A DNA stretch of 64,000 nucleotides from Ryuthela nishihirai (taxonomy: Eukaryota > Arthropoda > Arachnida > Araneae > Heptathelidae), in assembly GCA_038380435.1 (NCBI GenBank), contig JAWZYU010000017.1, positions 21,885,283 to 21,949,282 of the forward strand, read 5' to 3'. The translations under genes were made by a program, and so were the position numbers. Below are positions 1 through 11,866 of this stretch, one piece after another. Position 1 is the stretch's first letter. Every line of letters starts with the position of its first letter. The notes under the pieces are model-generated. The model saw only the letters and a list, made by a program, of their open reading frames with translations. It was not told the DNA's origin and made no database searches.

Positions 1-181
1 GGAATCTAAAATCTAATAATGGCTTCACATGTGCATACAGCATGCATTCAAACACACTTTATTTTGCTAGTCCACACCTCTCTAGCATATTTACATTATT
101 GTAGGTACATCAAGTTAGCTATGAAATTGATTTATAATATGAAATATTTTGAGTAGTCACATAATTATTCTTTAATTCTAG

Positions 182-681
182 GTATTGCTGATGACCTTCT
201 ATACAATGCAGACCTGGGACCATCCATTGCACCTTCATCTCTTCCTGTGTTCTCTAGTACTGTACTACCAGATTTACCTTCCTTAGTTCCAGAAAGCCCA
301 CTCACAGAAGAATTTCGTACAGGTTTGACAACATATGAAAATAGTTCATCTGTTCAAAATAACTCACTTCCAGCAATAATTCCTACCTCAGCTCCTCCAC
401 CGCCACCACCTCCTCCACCGCCACCTCCACCACCACCCTCTAACTCACCTCCTCCTCTTTCAAACTCTTCTAGCTCACAGCCTCTTCCAGTTTTGTCTCA
501 GAGCGATATGCCAGATAACCAGCAGGATGCAATAAAAGCTCCAGTATCTGGTGCACCAGAATCTGTTATTAATCCTGGAGATGCAAGAGCTAATCTGCTG
601 GAATCAATACGCCGTGCTGGAGGGAAAGCAAAATTACGAAGTGTGACAGATAGAAAAATCGAGGCAAAGAAGAAAAAGCAG
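182..681 (+). CDS. WASHC1: WASHC1 exon: polyproline and WH2 segment
   Basis: The acceptor is ...ttaattctag before position 182 and the donor is CAG|gtatgt after 681. It begins two bases into a codon and ends in phase 0. Residues encoded by about 390-440 are almost pure proline from CCN codons, the likely profilin or SH3 contact. The last ~45 residues are the basic WH2 motif followed by a Lys-rich stretch. Confidence 0.92.
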
Positions 682-3600
682 GTATGTAATCATATTGTTA
701 TAGTGAGCACTTTAAATTTCTAGTGTGTATTTAAATAAACATTCATTAACACTAAATCCTAAGCCATATCTGACATCGCTCCCTTCTGTAGCAAAATGTT
801 TTTATTTACAGTAAACCCCTGCTTAACAAACCACAACAATATTTTGCTTTAACAGTAAATAAATGGTAGCATTTATTTTTAAAAATCTACCCATAATAAA
901 TGCACAGATTACCTGTAGAAATAGACTTCAACAATTATTACACCTAAATGTAATCGACTTCTTCATTAACATCTAAATCATTAACAACAACTGGGAAAAA
1001 GTTCCCTCCTGAAGTATAGATGATGCAAGGTCCGCCACATCTCAGTGAAATATTTATAGGTCTTATTTTGGAAGATTTTAGTGTATGATGAGTAGTTTAA
1101 TCATAGAGCACTCTGGCATGTATCTTGACAGTTGCAGGTTTGATTCTCGCCGTGTCAGCGATAAATTTTTTTTTTTTTTCAGATGTTTGTAATAATTGTT
1201 GGAGACTGTTTATTTGGCCATAGTGCCTGCATGCATAATTACAGATTAGCCAATAGGGTTATGAACAATGTGCCTAAAGGACTCAGAAAAAGGAGGAGAC
1301 CTAGGATGATGTAGCAGAAAATATTAAACACGACCACATTAGAATTGGTCTACAGTTGCCAGATACAGGAGATGTAGCTCAGGCTAGATGTGTTTCAAGA
1401 ACTAAATTTTGCCATCTGGTTGGACCTCCATATTCCATGGCTGCTTGAGGATGATAATGATGATGAATGATATGTTATTAATACCAATCCAACTAAAAAT
1501 AATTTTTCAATTATCTCTTTAAGCAAAACTTGATCCACTTCCCTGAGTGTAAGAGGGCAAATTTTTCTTGCAGATTCAAACCTCGTGGCCTTCACATTCT
1601 ACCATTAAAAAGAATTTCTAGTATAAATACATCGCTTGTAATATTTTTCAAATTTCAGTTTTTTCCACCATTTGAAGGTGCAATTATAGCCATTGGGAGA
1701 CAGTATGGTGACAAGTTGAAAATTTTGAATTATCATGCAACAGCAATTCTCCATGTCTCAGTGTCCCAGACTGTTTGCTGTGCATCGGGTCCATATGTTC
1801 TTTCTGAAGTGTGCAGTAAGATACAGCAATTAATGTTCTCTCTAGCCTTTTGAAAATGAACAAGAAGAATGCTATGACAGTCCCAGAAATACAGTCGCCA
1901 TTATTTTACCTGCTGATGGCACAGCATAAAGTTTGTTGTGGGTGAATCAGGATGTTTCCATTACATTGCTGCACATTTAATTACAAGTTGAAAGTTGTGG
2001 AATCATTTTTGCATTGCTGGTAACAATCCTAATTCATTATATCATCTCCCTCTGCCTCGAAGTTATTGGGATGGTCCAATGCAAATCCCATATGGTGTAT
2101 TTTGTGTTCAGGTTTCAGTTCCCTGAGAATTCATTGCATGCACACTTTTCAAAACTTGAGATGATCAAACATTTTTACTTATCTATATCTTGCTTTTTGC
2201 TCATCTTTTGTCAGTTTGTCTGTTTGTCAAAAGAGTTGTTTCACCATATCTTTCAAATGTGGCAGAAAAACTTATTGATTTATGTGTCAAATGAAAGCTT
2301 GCAACATGGGGGGTGTCATAAGCTATTAAAAGAATGACCTCCCACGCTTTCTCCCCCTCTCCTCTAAAAATGGAAAATATGGAAACAATTGTTCTGCTAT
2401 ATCTCCAGAATGCTAGTGCTGAAAGTAACAAACTGCGAGTCAATGAAAGATTGTGACACTGATAGTATCATTGGATATAAAAAGTTGACCCCCCATGCTT
2501 TCTTCCCCCTAAAAAAGAGAAATATGAAAACAATAGTTTCACTCTATCTTCAGAATGCAAGGGTTGAAAGTAACTGACTGTGTCAAATTAAAGCTTGTGA
2601 CATGAGTTCCCCAAGTTATAAAAATCCCCTCCACCATTCTCCTTTCTCCACAGAAGGGATGGAAATATTAAGGGGGTCAACCATAATGAGTTATATCTCA
2701 AAACTTGTGATGTCTCCAGTGTCATGGGCTACTTCAAACACAACTCCAAAAAAGGAGAGGAAAAATATGGTTGATGTTTGAGTCATATCAAATAAAAGTT
2801 TCTGAAAGTAATGTTGTTAGGGACAAAGATAAGTAATTTGCAATTTTTTTATCTTCCTATATGCATCGTAAAAAGTAGAAAAATAAACGTAAAATATATC
2901 GATGGTGTAATCAGCTTATTCAAAGTACTTCAAAGGAACATAGGGCACCATCAATATTATTGAGCAGGTCAATTGGCGCCCTATCTTCCTTTGACGGAAT
3001 ATGAATTCAGTGACTGATTGCACCATCGATATGCTTTAGGTTCATTTTCTCCTTGTTATGGTACATATAGGAAGATAGGTATTTTTCAATCTTATGGACT
3101 AAACCATAGTAAATATCCTAAAGCATTCATTATATCATCAATCGTTAACCGACTATTGGCTTAAATAATTGATTCTGTGCTGTCCCATGGCCGAGTGGTT
3201 AGCGCGCTTGGCTACTGATCTAAGGGACCTGGGTTCAAGTCCTGGGTAAGGCATGGATGTATGTGTCGTTTTTCTGCTGAGGTCCTGCCATCCTCTCAGA
3301 CCTTCTACTATGGCATATAAACTGACAGGCTCCTGTCAGACCTCTGTGGCAAGCAGCTGCTTGAGGGGGTATTTATTTTTTTATTTATTTTGGGCCACAG
3401 CTGCATCGATCACAATTTTAACTGGTCATCCTGACCTGTCGTTACCTTGAAGTTTCAAATGTCCATGTGCAGTTTTTTCAAACCAGTTGTAAAGGGCTTT
3501 ATATGACAAACATTTCTCACCATACACTGAAATCGTTTTTTTTTTTTAGATATCCTTGGGTTGATAGTCCTTTGACCCACATAAAATGCACAACAGCACC

Positions 3601-6600
3601 TGTTCTTCAGTTCCACACTCCTGCAGTATGTGGGGGAGGGGGTAGCATGCCAAGGCTCATAATCTGAAGTTCCCAGATTCAAGTCTCAACTGTGCCAATG
3701 TTGAGATTTATCTCTGTTAACCACCACCCTGTCCTCAGTGATAAAGGGGACACTAACAAACTTGGGAAGGCCACCATTCATTGGACTGGATGTTAAGCTG
3801 TGGCCCTCTGTGCGAGAGAGCCATACCCTGTGCACATTAAAGAACATGCTGGATGACCTTGATGGTAGGTTACCATCTGTCTCCTAACAGCTGTATAGTT
3901 GATACCCTTCTCCCAACCTTCTCTGAGCCTTTGGAGTCCTTGTGACCTGACCATATAGCCCATTGTATGCAAAAAAGTGATTCTCGGAGATAAAACAACC
4001 CAACCTTTCAGTACAGTAACCATCTTTCACCCTGCAAGATTAAGTGATATGACGGAAATGCAGAGGTTGGTACTATTGTGAAATATGTAGAATATGGTGT
4101 CTCCTACTGGTAACAACTTTCATTAGTATTTGCAGAGATGCATTTATTTGTAACTTTCAGACTCACCTACATATAAAAAATATGATTTGATATATTACTA
4201 CACAACTCCAAAAAATATGATGGATGGATGGAATACATGGATGTCGAGTTTATTATGATGAAGTCTCCAGTTGCTATGGCACAAGGCTTGCAGAATTCTA
4301 AGATTTAAAATGAATAGCAACATTTTTGTTACCATTATTGTTGTTTGATTATTAAGTATCAATATATGATAACTGCCATTGAAAGCATTTGGTGAGTATC
4401 CAGTTCAATCACTTCTTATCCTACTGTAAAAAAAATTTCCTTACACTTAATAAGTTTCTCATTTGCTAAGACTATTGTTCTCATTTCTAATATATAAAGG
4501 TTCAGTTAATTATCCAGTGGAATTTATATTTTATATGAAATAGTTTTTATATCATAATTATAGCTTATATATTGCAATTATTCAGTTTGATGCTTAAAAG
4601 TAGCCCAGCAAATATTTCTATAGTTTTTTTTATAGCAGTGTTTCTCAACCTTTTTAATAAGTTGAGTAACTTTAAATTTTCAAAAATTTTCCAGTGCCCA
4701 CTTCTGCATGTTTTTTGTATATATCATAAACCTAAAAAGAATTTTCTTTGACAAAGAAGTGATCTTTTGCATATTGTGAGCTGATACATTTTTTTTTAAT
4801 ACTAAACATTTACTGATGTCTGGCAGTATTGGATAGCATTTTCTAAATATAAACCTGTTGAAAATATTGTAAATAATTTATTGTGGAAAAGTAAAGGGGC
4901 ATAAATGTATATTTGCAACATTTTAAAAAAGTATTGTCTTGCAATGTTAAACCATTCCCCTCCCCCCTTAATATGGCCAACCTTGAATTCCTATGTAGCC
5001 TACAGGTTGGAAAATAGCAGTGGTATCAAAGCAATAGTTTGCTGGTTGCTTTCAAATGCTTCCCCCCCTCCCAATAACTTACTGTAGCATTTTTTAATAG
5101 TAAATGTTTTGTAATTACACTACAGGAAGAGAAAACTGGAGGTAAAACTGGTACTGGGGACCTAATGAGTGACTTATTCAACAAGCTTCAGATGAGGAGG
5201 AAAGGCATCTCAGGTAATTTAGTTTACTTCTACTACTCAAAGTATTTATGATGTGTGAAATCGTCAGTAGTCATTAACAATTTATTGTATGTTCACCATG
5301 GTTACAGCCAGGTGCACAGTATAATTGAGCTCAAATTAGGTTCAAAAGTACTAGAGGGAAAGAAATCTGTTGAATATGATGAAAAAACAAAATGCAGTGC
5401 CAAAAAACTATACATTATTAATGTAAGTGCTCTACCCTCATAAGAAATTTGTCACAGATAAACAGTATTGTTTTACAGCTGCTCATGTTGCTAGCATCTA
5501 TTGCTGCAGCTTTAAGATTGGGAAGACATGTTCTTATACATACACTTATAAAGTGTCAGGTTTCTGAAATTGGCCTCACTTGTATGGCCAAGTTAATTTT
5601 GAAGTGTTTTCAGAAAATAAAGTTTACACAATTTTAGAACCTCATCCTAAAGTAAATAATGAAGGGAAATGCTCGTGTTATTTCCAAAAGAGCATTTAAT
5701 TATGATTAGTAAAATGGCAAAAATTCGAAGAAAAATAAAATACTAGTTTTAAGGTTTTTAAAATATTGCAAAATTTTACTCTTTTTTTTTCTATTTTTAC
5801 TTCAGTAAAAATTTGAAAAAAAAAGTATCCCCCCCCTTTTTTCCCTAAATTATTATTTTAATATAAATAAGTTTATATTTCTATTAATGCTTAAATCGTT
5901 CATTTAATTAGTTTTTTCTAAATTTTTTTAATCATTTATGAAAATAACATAATGCACATGCTTAGTTTTTTGGTGATCAGCAAACTCAACCTAAGGAAAG
6001 TGGTGTCATAAAAAAAATTCATTTTGTTTTAAAAACAAGATAATTTAAATAATAACTGAGAAATTTATCTGGAAAAAAAATACAGAACTGTGAAAAAAAT
6101 TAAATAAAAATATTTCAAAGCATTTGTTTACTGAAGTTTCACTGAAGCACCTGAAATTCAGAATGAATCATTTTAGTATGAAGCTGCATAACTGCTACAA
6201 AAAAGTTTATTTTTAAAATTGGGACAAAAGTTTTGGTTAAAAGTCACAATTTCCTAATGTTAATTAGTGTATTTCATTAAAATATCATTAAAGTAAATTC
6301 GATCTTTTTAGAAATCACGTTTTTAGGCAAATCATGTAATCCTACAATTCTTCTGATATTGGTCATTAGATATCACTTACTGCTTTATTTTCGATCATTT
6401 CAAATTATTCCTTTTAATCACAGTGAAAAATAATTCCAGAAGCACCAGGGTATAAAAAAACCATCTTTGAATTCAAAAGTTTTCAGAACACTTTCTGTCA
6501 ATATTTTAGCAAAGTTCCAGGATGATACAACTTCTGGTAGTAATAAAATCAGTAACTTACATTAGAAGTTTAGAAAGCATTACAACTCTACTACAGTTAT

Positions 6601-9600
6601 AAATTGGCCAAAATAACGGAAGTGAAGAAACCAATCGATAGTCTACTACAGTAAGGCAGAATAAAGTCATAAATAAATTCTCACTACCTGATGCTGTTTA
6701 TGGTTGTTCAATCACTATAGGCTGAAATAAGCTTATTTTTTTTATTTCATAATTTTTTTAGCAGAATTAACAGACAAAATATATATATCATAGACTGAAA
6801 TGCTATTTTCAAGATTTCATTAGAAACAGTTGAAAAAATGCTGATTTCTGTTAGAAAAAATAAATTTACAATCATGCATTGCAAAATGGTCTGCAGGTGC
6901 ATGGAATGTGAGGACATTACATAGAGATTATTCTCTTGATGTCCTCGCAGAGGAGTTTCAGCATTATAACTTAGATATTCTAGGTTAGCAAGAGATCAGA
7001 TGGATATGTAAAGGTCAGATTCTTAAAAATAACATTAAATTTCTCTTTTCAGGAAGGGAGGATGGAAAGCATCTCCTAGGTGTAGGTTTGCATCTCAGCA
7101 GACATGCCAGTGATGCTCTTCTAGGAAATGATTGCATTAATGAAAGATTTATTACAGTAAAAGTTAAAACAAAAATTAAAGACTTGAATGTCATCTGTTG
7201 TTATACCCCACTTAACTCTGATGATAGAGAACTCTGATGAGAACGAGAAGGATACGTTTTACAGCCAGCTTCAGGATATTTTGAATTCTGTGAAGAAAGG
7301 AGATATTTCTCTTGTGCTTGGTGACTTCAATGCTAAAGTTGGTACTGACTTTGACCTTTGGGCAGGGGTTTTAGGTCCCTTTGGCATTGGTAGTTCCAAT
7401 GGCAATGGGGAACGTCTCCTACAGGTAAGAAAACTTAACAGTTTGCAAATAACGAACACATACTACAAACATCTTGACATTTATAAATACACATGGGTTT
7501 CATCATTCAGTTGAATTAGGAATACCAGATCACATAGAACTGAAATTGGGTCTGACTGTTACCTGGTCAAAAGTGTTTTACAACTTACAACTGAAGCTTA
7601 ACAAATGTGCCAAGGTTAAGAGAATTACTTTTAACACAAACTTTGAAAAATCCAGATGTGGCCAAAGCATACCATGATCATCTAATTAGTCATTATGACA
7701 ATCATGGTTTGCTTACTGCTGAAGTTGAGAAAGAATGGGATAAGTTTAAACAGGCTTTTCTTCAGACCAAAAGTACTTTTTTGATTAAAAAGGAATGGAG
7801 GAAACAAAATTATTTGAGTGATAAAGCTATGAAACTTATTTTTGAAAGAAGGAAATGCAGGAATAATATGAATCAAGACCCTACTAGTCCTAACAGACGG
7901 CATTAATGAGCTTAATAAACATGCAAAGGATCGGTTAACAGCTGATAAGAATCTTTGGCTTGATAGCTTGACTGACAAAGCAGAGGAAGTAGTTAGCGCA
8001 ACAGCTACTAAGTAGGGGGTTATACCAAATTGTTAATGTTTTATGTCGGAAGAAACAGACGGGTACACAAGGATTGAGAGATAAATGTGGTAAGGTGATT
8101 GAAGTTGAGGATCTTGTAATGGTTAGGTGGGCTGAGCATTTCAGACATGTTCTAAACAATGTGATTATTTCTACTCGCATTGTTTGTAATGGGGATAGAT
8201 GCATTACTGGCTTTAATGTTGGCCCTATATCGCATTTTAAAGTCACTTTGGCTATTTCTAAAACCATAAATCCCCAGGGGTGGATTGCTTGGACTGAATT
8301 GCCACCACTGAAGTGCTTGGAGCTGGGAACACTTACGCTGTTACATGGCTGACTGCAATTTAAAAAATTTTTTATGTGTTTTTAAGGATTTTACTAGAGC
8401 TATTATCCCTATATTTAAAAAGGTATCGTAGTTCTTGTGATAATTATAGGGGAATTAGTTTACTTTCTGTTCCAGGTAAAGTTTTTTTTCATGATTATAC
8501 TTAATAGAATTAAGAATTTGGTTGATGGACAACTGCATGATGAACAGTATACATTCAGAAGTGGTAGGGGATATATTGATAAAATATTTTCACTTAGGCA
8601 GATTCTAAAGAAATACATAGTTTCAGAAACCTGTGGTTACCAGCTTTGTAGATTTCATAAAGGCTTTTGACTCTGTTGATTGACATAATTTGTGGTTGAT
8701 TGTTAGATCATATGGAATACCCGATAAGTTAGAGTGTTTAACATTACTTCTGGTGTTCGACAAGGGTGCATTTTGTCTCATTTTCTCTTTAGTTTGATTA
8801 TTGATTATGTTATGTGAAATTCACTGCAAGGGAAAGATTTTGGCCTTTAAATGGTCTGGAGATAGGAAAATTTCTGATTTAGATTAAGCTGATGATTTAA
8901 CCCTTTTGGAAAATGATGATGAGATGAGCTGTTGATGAGACTGATAGTAGAGTAGGTTTGGTTATGAACAGAGAGAAAACTAAAGTGATGAAAATTGGTC
9001 AGGCAGGCTGTGATTCGGTTAATCTGAATGGTTGTTGAGCAGATGTTGCAGTTTAATTATCTTGGGAGCTATGTAACAGATACTGGTGATGTGTGGCATG
9101 AGATAAATAGAAGAATAGGGATTGCCACTGGGACTTTCAAGAATCTATTATGGAGAGTGTAGAGAAATAGGTGTATACACCTAAAGATAAAATTTGGCTG
9201 TATAATAGTTTAGTTCTTAGGTTAGGTATGGTAGTGAAACATTACCTTTTGTAAGCAGGACAACAGGAAACTTGATGCCTTTGTTTCTAGATGCTTATGC
9301 AGTATCTTGGGCATTAGGTGGTTTGACTTTGTAATATTGATGAGGTTAGAAGAAAGAGCAACCTCATTTGAGCAGCATCTTGTGCAGAAGGAGCCTGTGT
9401 TGGTTTGGGCATGTTGCCTATATGCATAGCTGCAGATTGGCAAACAGAATTATGAACAGTGTGTCCAAAGGCTTCAGGTTGGGTTGTTTTACCTCTAAGG
9501 GGCACTTTTTTTTCACACCATGGGCTAAATGGCCAGGTCACATGGACCCCGAAGGTTCAGAGGAGGTTGGGGGAGGGAAACCACTGAAACAGCTGTTGGG

Positions 9601-10915
9601 AGACAGATGGTAGTCTCCCATCAAGGCCATCCAGCATGTTCTTTAACATGCACAGGGTATGGCTCTCCCACACACGGAACCACGACTTAACGTCCCTTAT
9701 GACGGACTGCAGCCTCTCCAAGCCCATTGGTGTCCCCTACTGACCGTGGGTAGGGCAGAGAATTTTACAGAGATAAATATCAATGCTGACCCAGCTGGGA
9801 CTCGAACCTGAGAACTGCAGATTACGAGCCTGATGTGCTACCAACTGAGCCACCCCCGCCCCAAGGCTTCAGGAAAAGGGGGAGACTTAGGATACAATGG
9901 GTAAATGTCAAATAGCACCTTGTTAGAATTGGCCTACAGTGGCCAAATGCAATGTCTATAGCTCAGGACAGACAAGTGTGGAGTGCAAAATTATATTCTG
10001 ATAGGACCTCTGTAGCCCATGGTGCATGTGGATTTTATATGTATGTAGACCAACTGAGCCTCTAGAATCAGAAAAGTGAAAACAGTATACCCATCTTGGA
10101 CACAAAAGGTTAAATTAGTAACCTCTTGCCTAGCAGCAATGAGAATCTATAACCCCAAACAGCCAGACGTTTGCCTCAATTCATAAACAGAAGAAAGAGC
10201 CACTTTCCTCTGAAATTTCAGTATCAACTGCCAGGAAATTGCGTTTTATGTTATAGTGGCATATTTAGAAACTTCCAAGGGGGAAGGAGTGATAATCCCC
10301 ATCCTGTACACTCCCGTTGTGGTAAGTGAAAGATGCTGAAAACTACAACTTGTACTTTAACACCATCTTTAATTTTCATTCTAATAATATGCAGATTTCA
10401 TTTTTCAAATTATATCTTCCATAAAGTGTTTAGAGTGCAATGTATTGGACAATTCACATTTTAGAAAGGGAGAAGTAAACGCAAAAGAAAGACCAGTTTA
10501 AATGTATGTTGCACAAGTTAACATCTTAAGAATATAGTTAACATCTTAAGAATATAGCACTGAAAGCAAAATGCGGGTAATAAAAATTCTTTAATCCGAA
10601 TTCTGTTAGAAAGTTTTTGAACATACATATGTAGTCCAATGATAACAGATTAATTTTGATAAGAGTAGTAACTAAATTTATTGCAGATTAAATTCTTATC
10701 AGTTTGTGTAAAGTGATTAGAATACTCATTAATGCATCAGTTATAATTTCTTTGCAGGTGCAAATCGTACTGGAAGTATTAGTGAAGGCAGCCCTAATCC
10801 CACACCAACACTGACAGCAAACACTGCTATGGAAAAGATTTCAGCTATGATTCCACCCCCAGTATCAAATGCTACTGGGGGTGGAGGTGGTGATGATGAT
10901 GCTGATTGGGAATGA
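182..10915 (+). CDS. WASHC1: WASH complex subunit 1, C-terminal part (3 exons)
   Basis: Joined exons 182-681, 5126-5213 and 10758-10915. WASHC1 activates the Arp2/3 complex on endosomes, driving branched actin for cargo sorting. Order seen: IADDLLYNADLG near the start, a run of about 20 prolines, a WH2-like actin-binding segment (RANLLESIRRAGGKAKLRS), a connector (DLMSDLFNKLQMRRKGIS) and an acidic tail ending DDDADWE before TGA. The WH2-connector-acidic order is the VCA module of the WASP superfamily, and the text is closest to WASH. Splice phases are 2, 0 and 1 and keep one frame. The N-terminal WAHD1 part lies left of the window. Intron 2 (5.5 kb) carries a LINE. Identification is firm; exact exon edges are inferred from GT/AG sites. 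Confidence 0.93.
857..1183 (+). repeat. tRNA-like palindrome-family repeat, diverged copy
   Basis: Matches the 321-bp unit at 43.8-44.5 kb over the block starting attaacatct, then atctcag, then a tRNA-like part (agcactctggcatg ... gcaggtttgattctcgcc) and a poly-T run ending tcag. It also has the 'attacctgtagaaatag' left flank shared with copies at 11.87 and 45.5 kb. It directly abuts a LINE fragment. Confidence 0.55.
1184..1475 (+). mobile_element. 5'-truncated LINE 3' end
   Basis: Closely resembles 9395-10030 of the large LINE, including the line starting tgcatagctgcagattagcc, the 'aggaggagacctaggat' block and the end near 'cctccatattccatgg'. Only the last ~290 bases of the element are present, as expected for 5' truncation during target-primed reverse transcription. 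Confidence 0.7.
1476..1735 (+). repeat. Fragment of dispersed module R5
   Basis: Shares blocks such as 'taccaatccaactaaaaa', 'cacattctaccattaaaa', 'tctagtataaatacatcg' and 'gtgcaattatagccattggg' with 33.5-34.7 and 43.2-43.6 kb. Confidence 0.5.
2200..2800. repeat. Degenerate tandem repeat, period about 140-150
   Basis: Three loose units are aligned by 'cccacgctttctccccc' (about 2341), 'cccatgctttcttcccc' (2491) and 'caccattctcctttctcc' (2630), each followed by 'aaatatggaaacaat'-type text. There is no coding signal. Confidence 0.5.
2835..3100. mobile_element. Palindromic (foldback) MITE
   Basis: Two inverted arms of about 110 bases (2838-2948 and 2979-3095) surround a ~30-base loop. Paired blocks include atatcgatggtgtaatcag with ctgattgcaccatcgatat, caaaggaacatagggc with gccctatcttcctttg, and atcttcctatatg with catataggaagat. 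No coding capacity. Superfamily and exact ends were not determined. Confidence 0.65.
3178..3392 (+). mobile_element. SINE-A, full-length copy (tRNA-Ser/Leu-derived)
   Basis: Defines family SINE-A: a tRNA-like head with A box TGGCCGAGTGG and B box GGTTCRAGYCC, then a ~130-base body (ctgctgaggtcctgccatcc ... tgacaggctcctgtcagacc ... ttgagggggtattt) and a tail of TATTTATT repeats. The A box is of the Ser/Leu class. Eleven copies or fragments lie in this window in both orientations. It is non-coding and presumably transcribed by Pol III and moved by a LINE. Confidence 0.85.
3630..4012 (+). mobile_element. SINE-B copy
   Basis: Diverged member of the second SINE family (described at 17887). The tRNA-like head reads caaggctcataatctgaag ... 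agattcaagtctcaac, with the body through 'ccataccctgtgcacatt' to the aaaacaacccaacc end. Confidence 0.75.
4013..5125. other. WASHC1 intron 1 remainder, no gene seen
   Basis: AT-rich intronic DNA. The only element-like text is an hAT-type terminus (cagtgtttctcaacctttt) near 4636 without a visible partner, and homopolymer runs. Confidence 0.5.
5126..5213 (+). CDS. WASHC1: WASHC1 exon: connector helix
   Basis: An 88-bp exon between acceptor cactacag and donor TCAG|gtaatt. It encodes EEKTGGKTGTG followed by DLMSDLFNKLQMRRKGIS, the amphipathic Arp2/3-binding connector typical of WASH. It ends in phase 1 and joins the terminal exon cleanly. Confidence 0.92.
5214..6885. other. WASHC1 intron 2, left part, nothing recognised
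   Basis: Very AT-rich, with long A and T runs. Short open frames are chance. No tRNA-like, TIR or coding similarity was recognised. Confidence 0.45.
7188..7514 (+). pseudogene. LINE endonuclease fragment
   Basis: An open stretch containing DISLVLGDFNAKVG, the D-x-N motif of APE-type endonucleases, followed by GPFGIGSSNGNGERLLQ. After a frameshift the text continues toward IPDHIELK, where a D-H catalytic pair is expected. Confidence 0.75.
8400..8920 (+). pseudogene. LINE reverse transcriptase core fragment
   Basis: RT motifs are spread over several frames: NYRGISLL, FRSGRGYIDKIFSLRQI, a FIKAFDSVD motif A and an ADDLTLL motif C preceded by a stop. At least three disruptions exclude function. 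Confidence 0.78.
9479..9862 (-). mobile_element. SINE-B inserted in the LINE
   Basis: Reverse-oriented full-length SINE-B flanked by an 11-bp direct repeat, aaggcttcagg (9468-9478 and 9863-9873). Removing it and one repeat joins two parts of the LINE 3' region that are contiguous in the copy at 1184. Confidence 0.88.
10031..10757. other. WASHC1 intron 2, right part, nothing recognised
   Basis: AT-rich. One 20-base direct duplication containing 'taacatcttaagaatata' occurs near 10520. No gene or element recognised. Confidence 0.45.
10758..10915 (+). CDS. WASHC1: WASHC1 terminal exon: acidic tail and stop
   Basis: The acceptor is tttctttgcag. The exon encodes a Ser/Thr/Pro linker, a short proline patch (MIPPPV), a Gly run and DDDADWE before TGA at 10913-10915. 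The Trp in an acidic context is the Arp2/3-binding A motif of WASP-family proteins. Confidence 0.92.
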
Positions 10916-11069
10916 AGTGCCTCAAAATCAAATTTTGACCAATCTTGTTAATTGCACAAATACATACAGTATAATTCCATTTGATAATTTTTGTAATCCT
11001 TGTAGAAGAGGAAATGCAAAATGCTGATGTTTAAAATTGGGTATTTATAAAATGCATGTGGATTGTGTA

Positions 11070-11075
11070 AATAAA
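11070..11075 (+). terminator. Putative WASHC1 polyadenylation signal
   Basis: An AATAAA hexamer about 155 bases after the WASHC1 stop codon, followed by T-rich sequence. This gives a 3' UTR of roughly 170-190 bases. No competing hexamer was seen closer to the stop. Confidence 0.6.
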
Positions 11076-11321
11076 TGTAATTAATATTTTGAAATCTACC
11101 GTCTACTCATCAGTTAATATAAATTTAATTCCATATTAAAGACAGTAATACGTTAACATTCAATAAAATTTGATTTCGTGATTATGCTGTAATTGAAGAT
11201 ACAAAGCATCTGAATGCACCATTTTGTCTTAAGAGGTGCAGAAATCTGCTTCAGATAGGTTTCAGACCTTGCCTAGCAGTATTCAATATGGCACTGAGAA
11301 TTTATATCCTCAAACAGCTTG

Positions 11322-11690
11322 GGGTGGGGGTGGCTGTCAGTAGCGCGCCAGGCTCGTAATCTGTAGTTCCCAGGTTCGAGTCCCAGCTGGGTCAGCATTG
11401 ACTTCGCAAAATTTCCCGTCATGCCCACGGTCAGTAGGGGACACCGATGGGCTTGGAAAGATCGCCGTCCGTCAGATGGGACGTTAAGCCATGGTCAGTG
11501 TGTATGAGAGAGCCATACCCTGTGCACGTTAAAAAAACACGCTTGATGGGAGGTTACCATCTGTCTCCCAACAGCTGTTTCAGTGGGTTCCCTCCCCCAA
11601 ATTTTTCTGAGCCTTCAGTGTCCTTGTGACCTGGCCATATAGCCCATGGTGTGAAAAAAAAAGTGCCGCTCAGAGATAAAACAACCCAAC
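11322..11690 (+). mobile_element. SINE-B copy
   Basis: Head 'gggggtggctgtcagtagcg', B box GGTTCGAGTCCC, 'ccataccctgtgcacgtt' block and 'aaaacaacccaacc' end. It lies about 400 bases after the WASHC1 stop. Confidence 0.85.
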
Positions 11691-11866
11691 CAGACTTTTG
11701 CCTCAAAGCATAAACGAAAGAGGCACTAAAATACGTTAACATGAGTATTTTTTGCTTTAACCTATCTTCAGAAAAAAAGAGAAATATAATTTCCTTATGT
11801 TTAAATTGACAAAACCTTCTGATTTGAGAGAGTTCTTTTTAAAAAAATCTAAATATAATACCACCC

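Larger units (their letters stand above)
6886..10030 (+). mobile_element. Decayed non-LTR retrotransposon (APE endonuclease and RT), interrupted by SINE-B
   Basis: Pieces in order on the + strand: endonuclease start (AWNVRTLHRDYSLDVLAEEF, then QEIRW), GDFNAKVG (about 7320), then reverse transcriptase with NYRGISLLSVPGKV (about 8430), FRSGRGYIDKIFSLRQI (about 8560), DFIKAFDSVD (about 8655), a VRQGC-like block (8755) and ADDLTLL (about 8890, the catalytic DD). A 3' part resembles the FNYLGSYVTDTG-type domain of RTE/CR1-like LINEs. Many frameshifts and stops make it dead. It sits in sense orientation in intron 2 of WASHC1. The clade is not settled. Confidence 0.8.

Noticed and set aside
247..723. 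Intronless reading of the WASHC1 exon to the stop at 723
   Set aside because: Codons after 681 read through a consensus donor (CAG|gtatgt) into AT-rich sequence, and the next exon continues the WASH domain in phase.
3178..3250. Genuine tRNA genes at the tRNA-like heads (also at 17887, 44075, 44395 and others)
   Set aside because: They lack a complete acceptor-stem pairing and are followed by conserved SINE or repeat bodies present in many copies, so they are tRNA-derived repeats rather than functional tRNAs.
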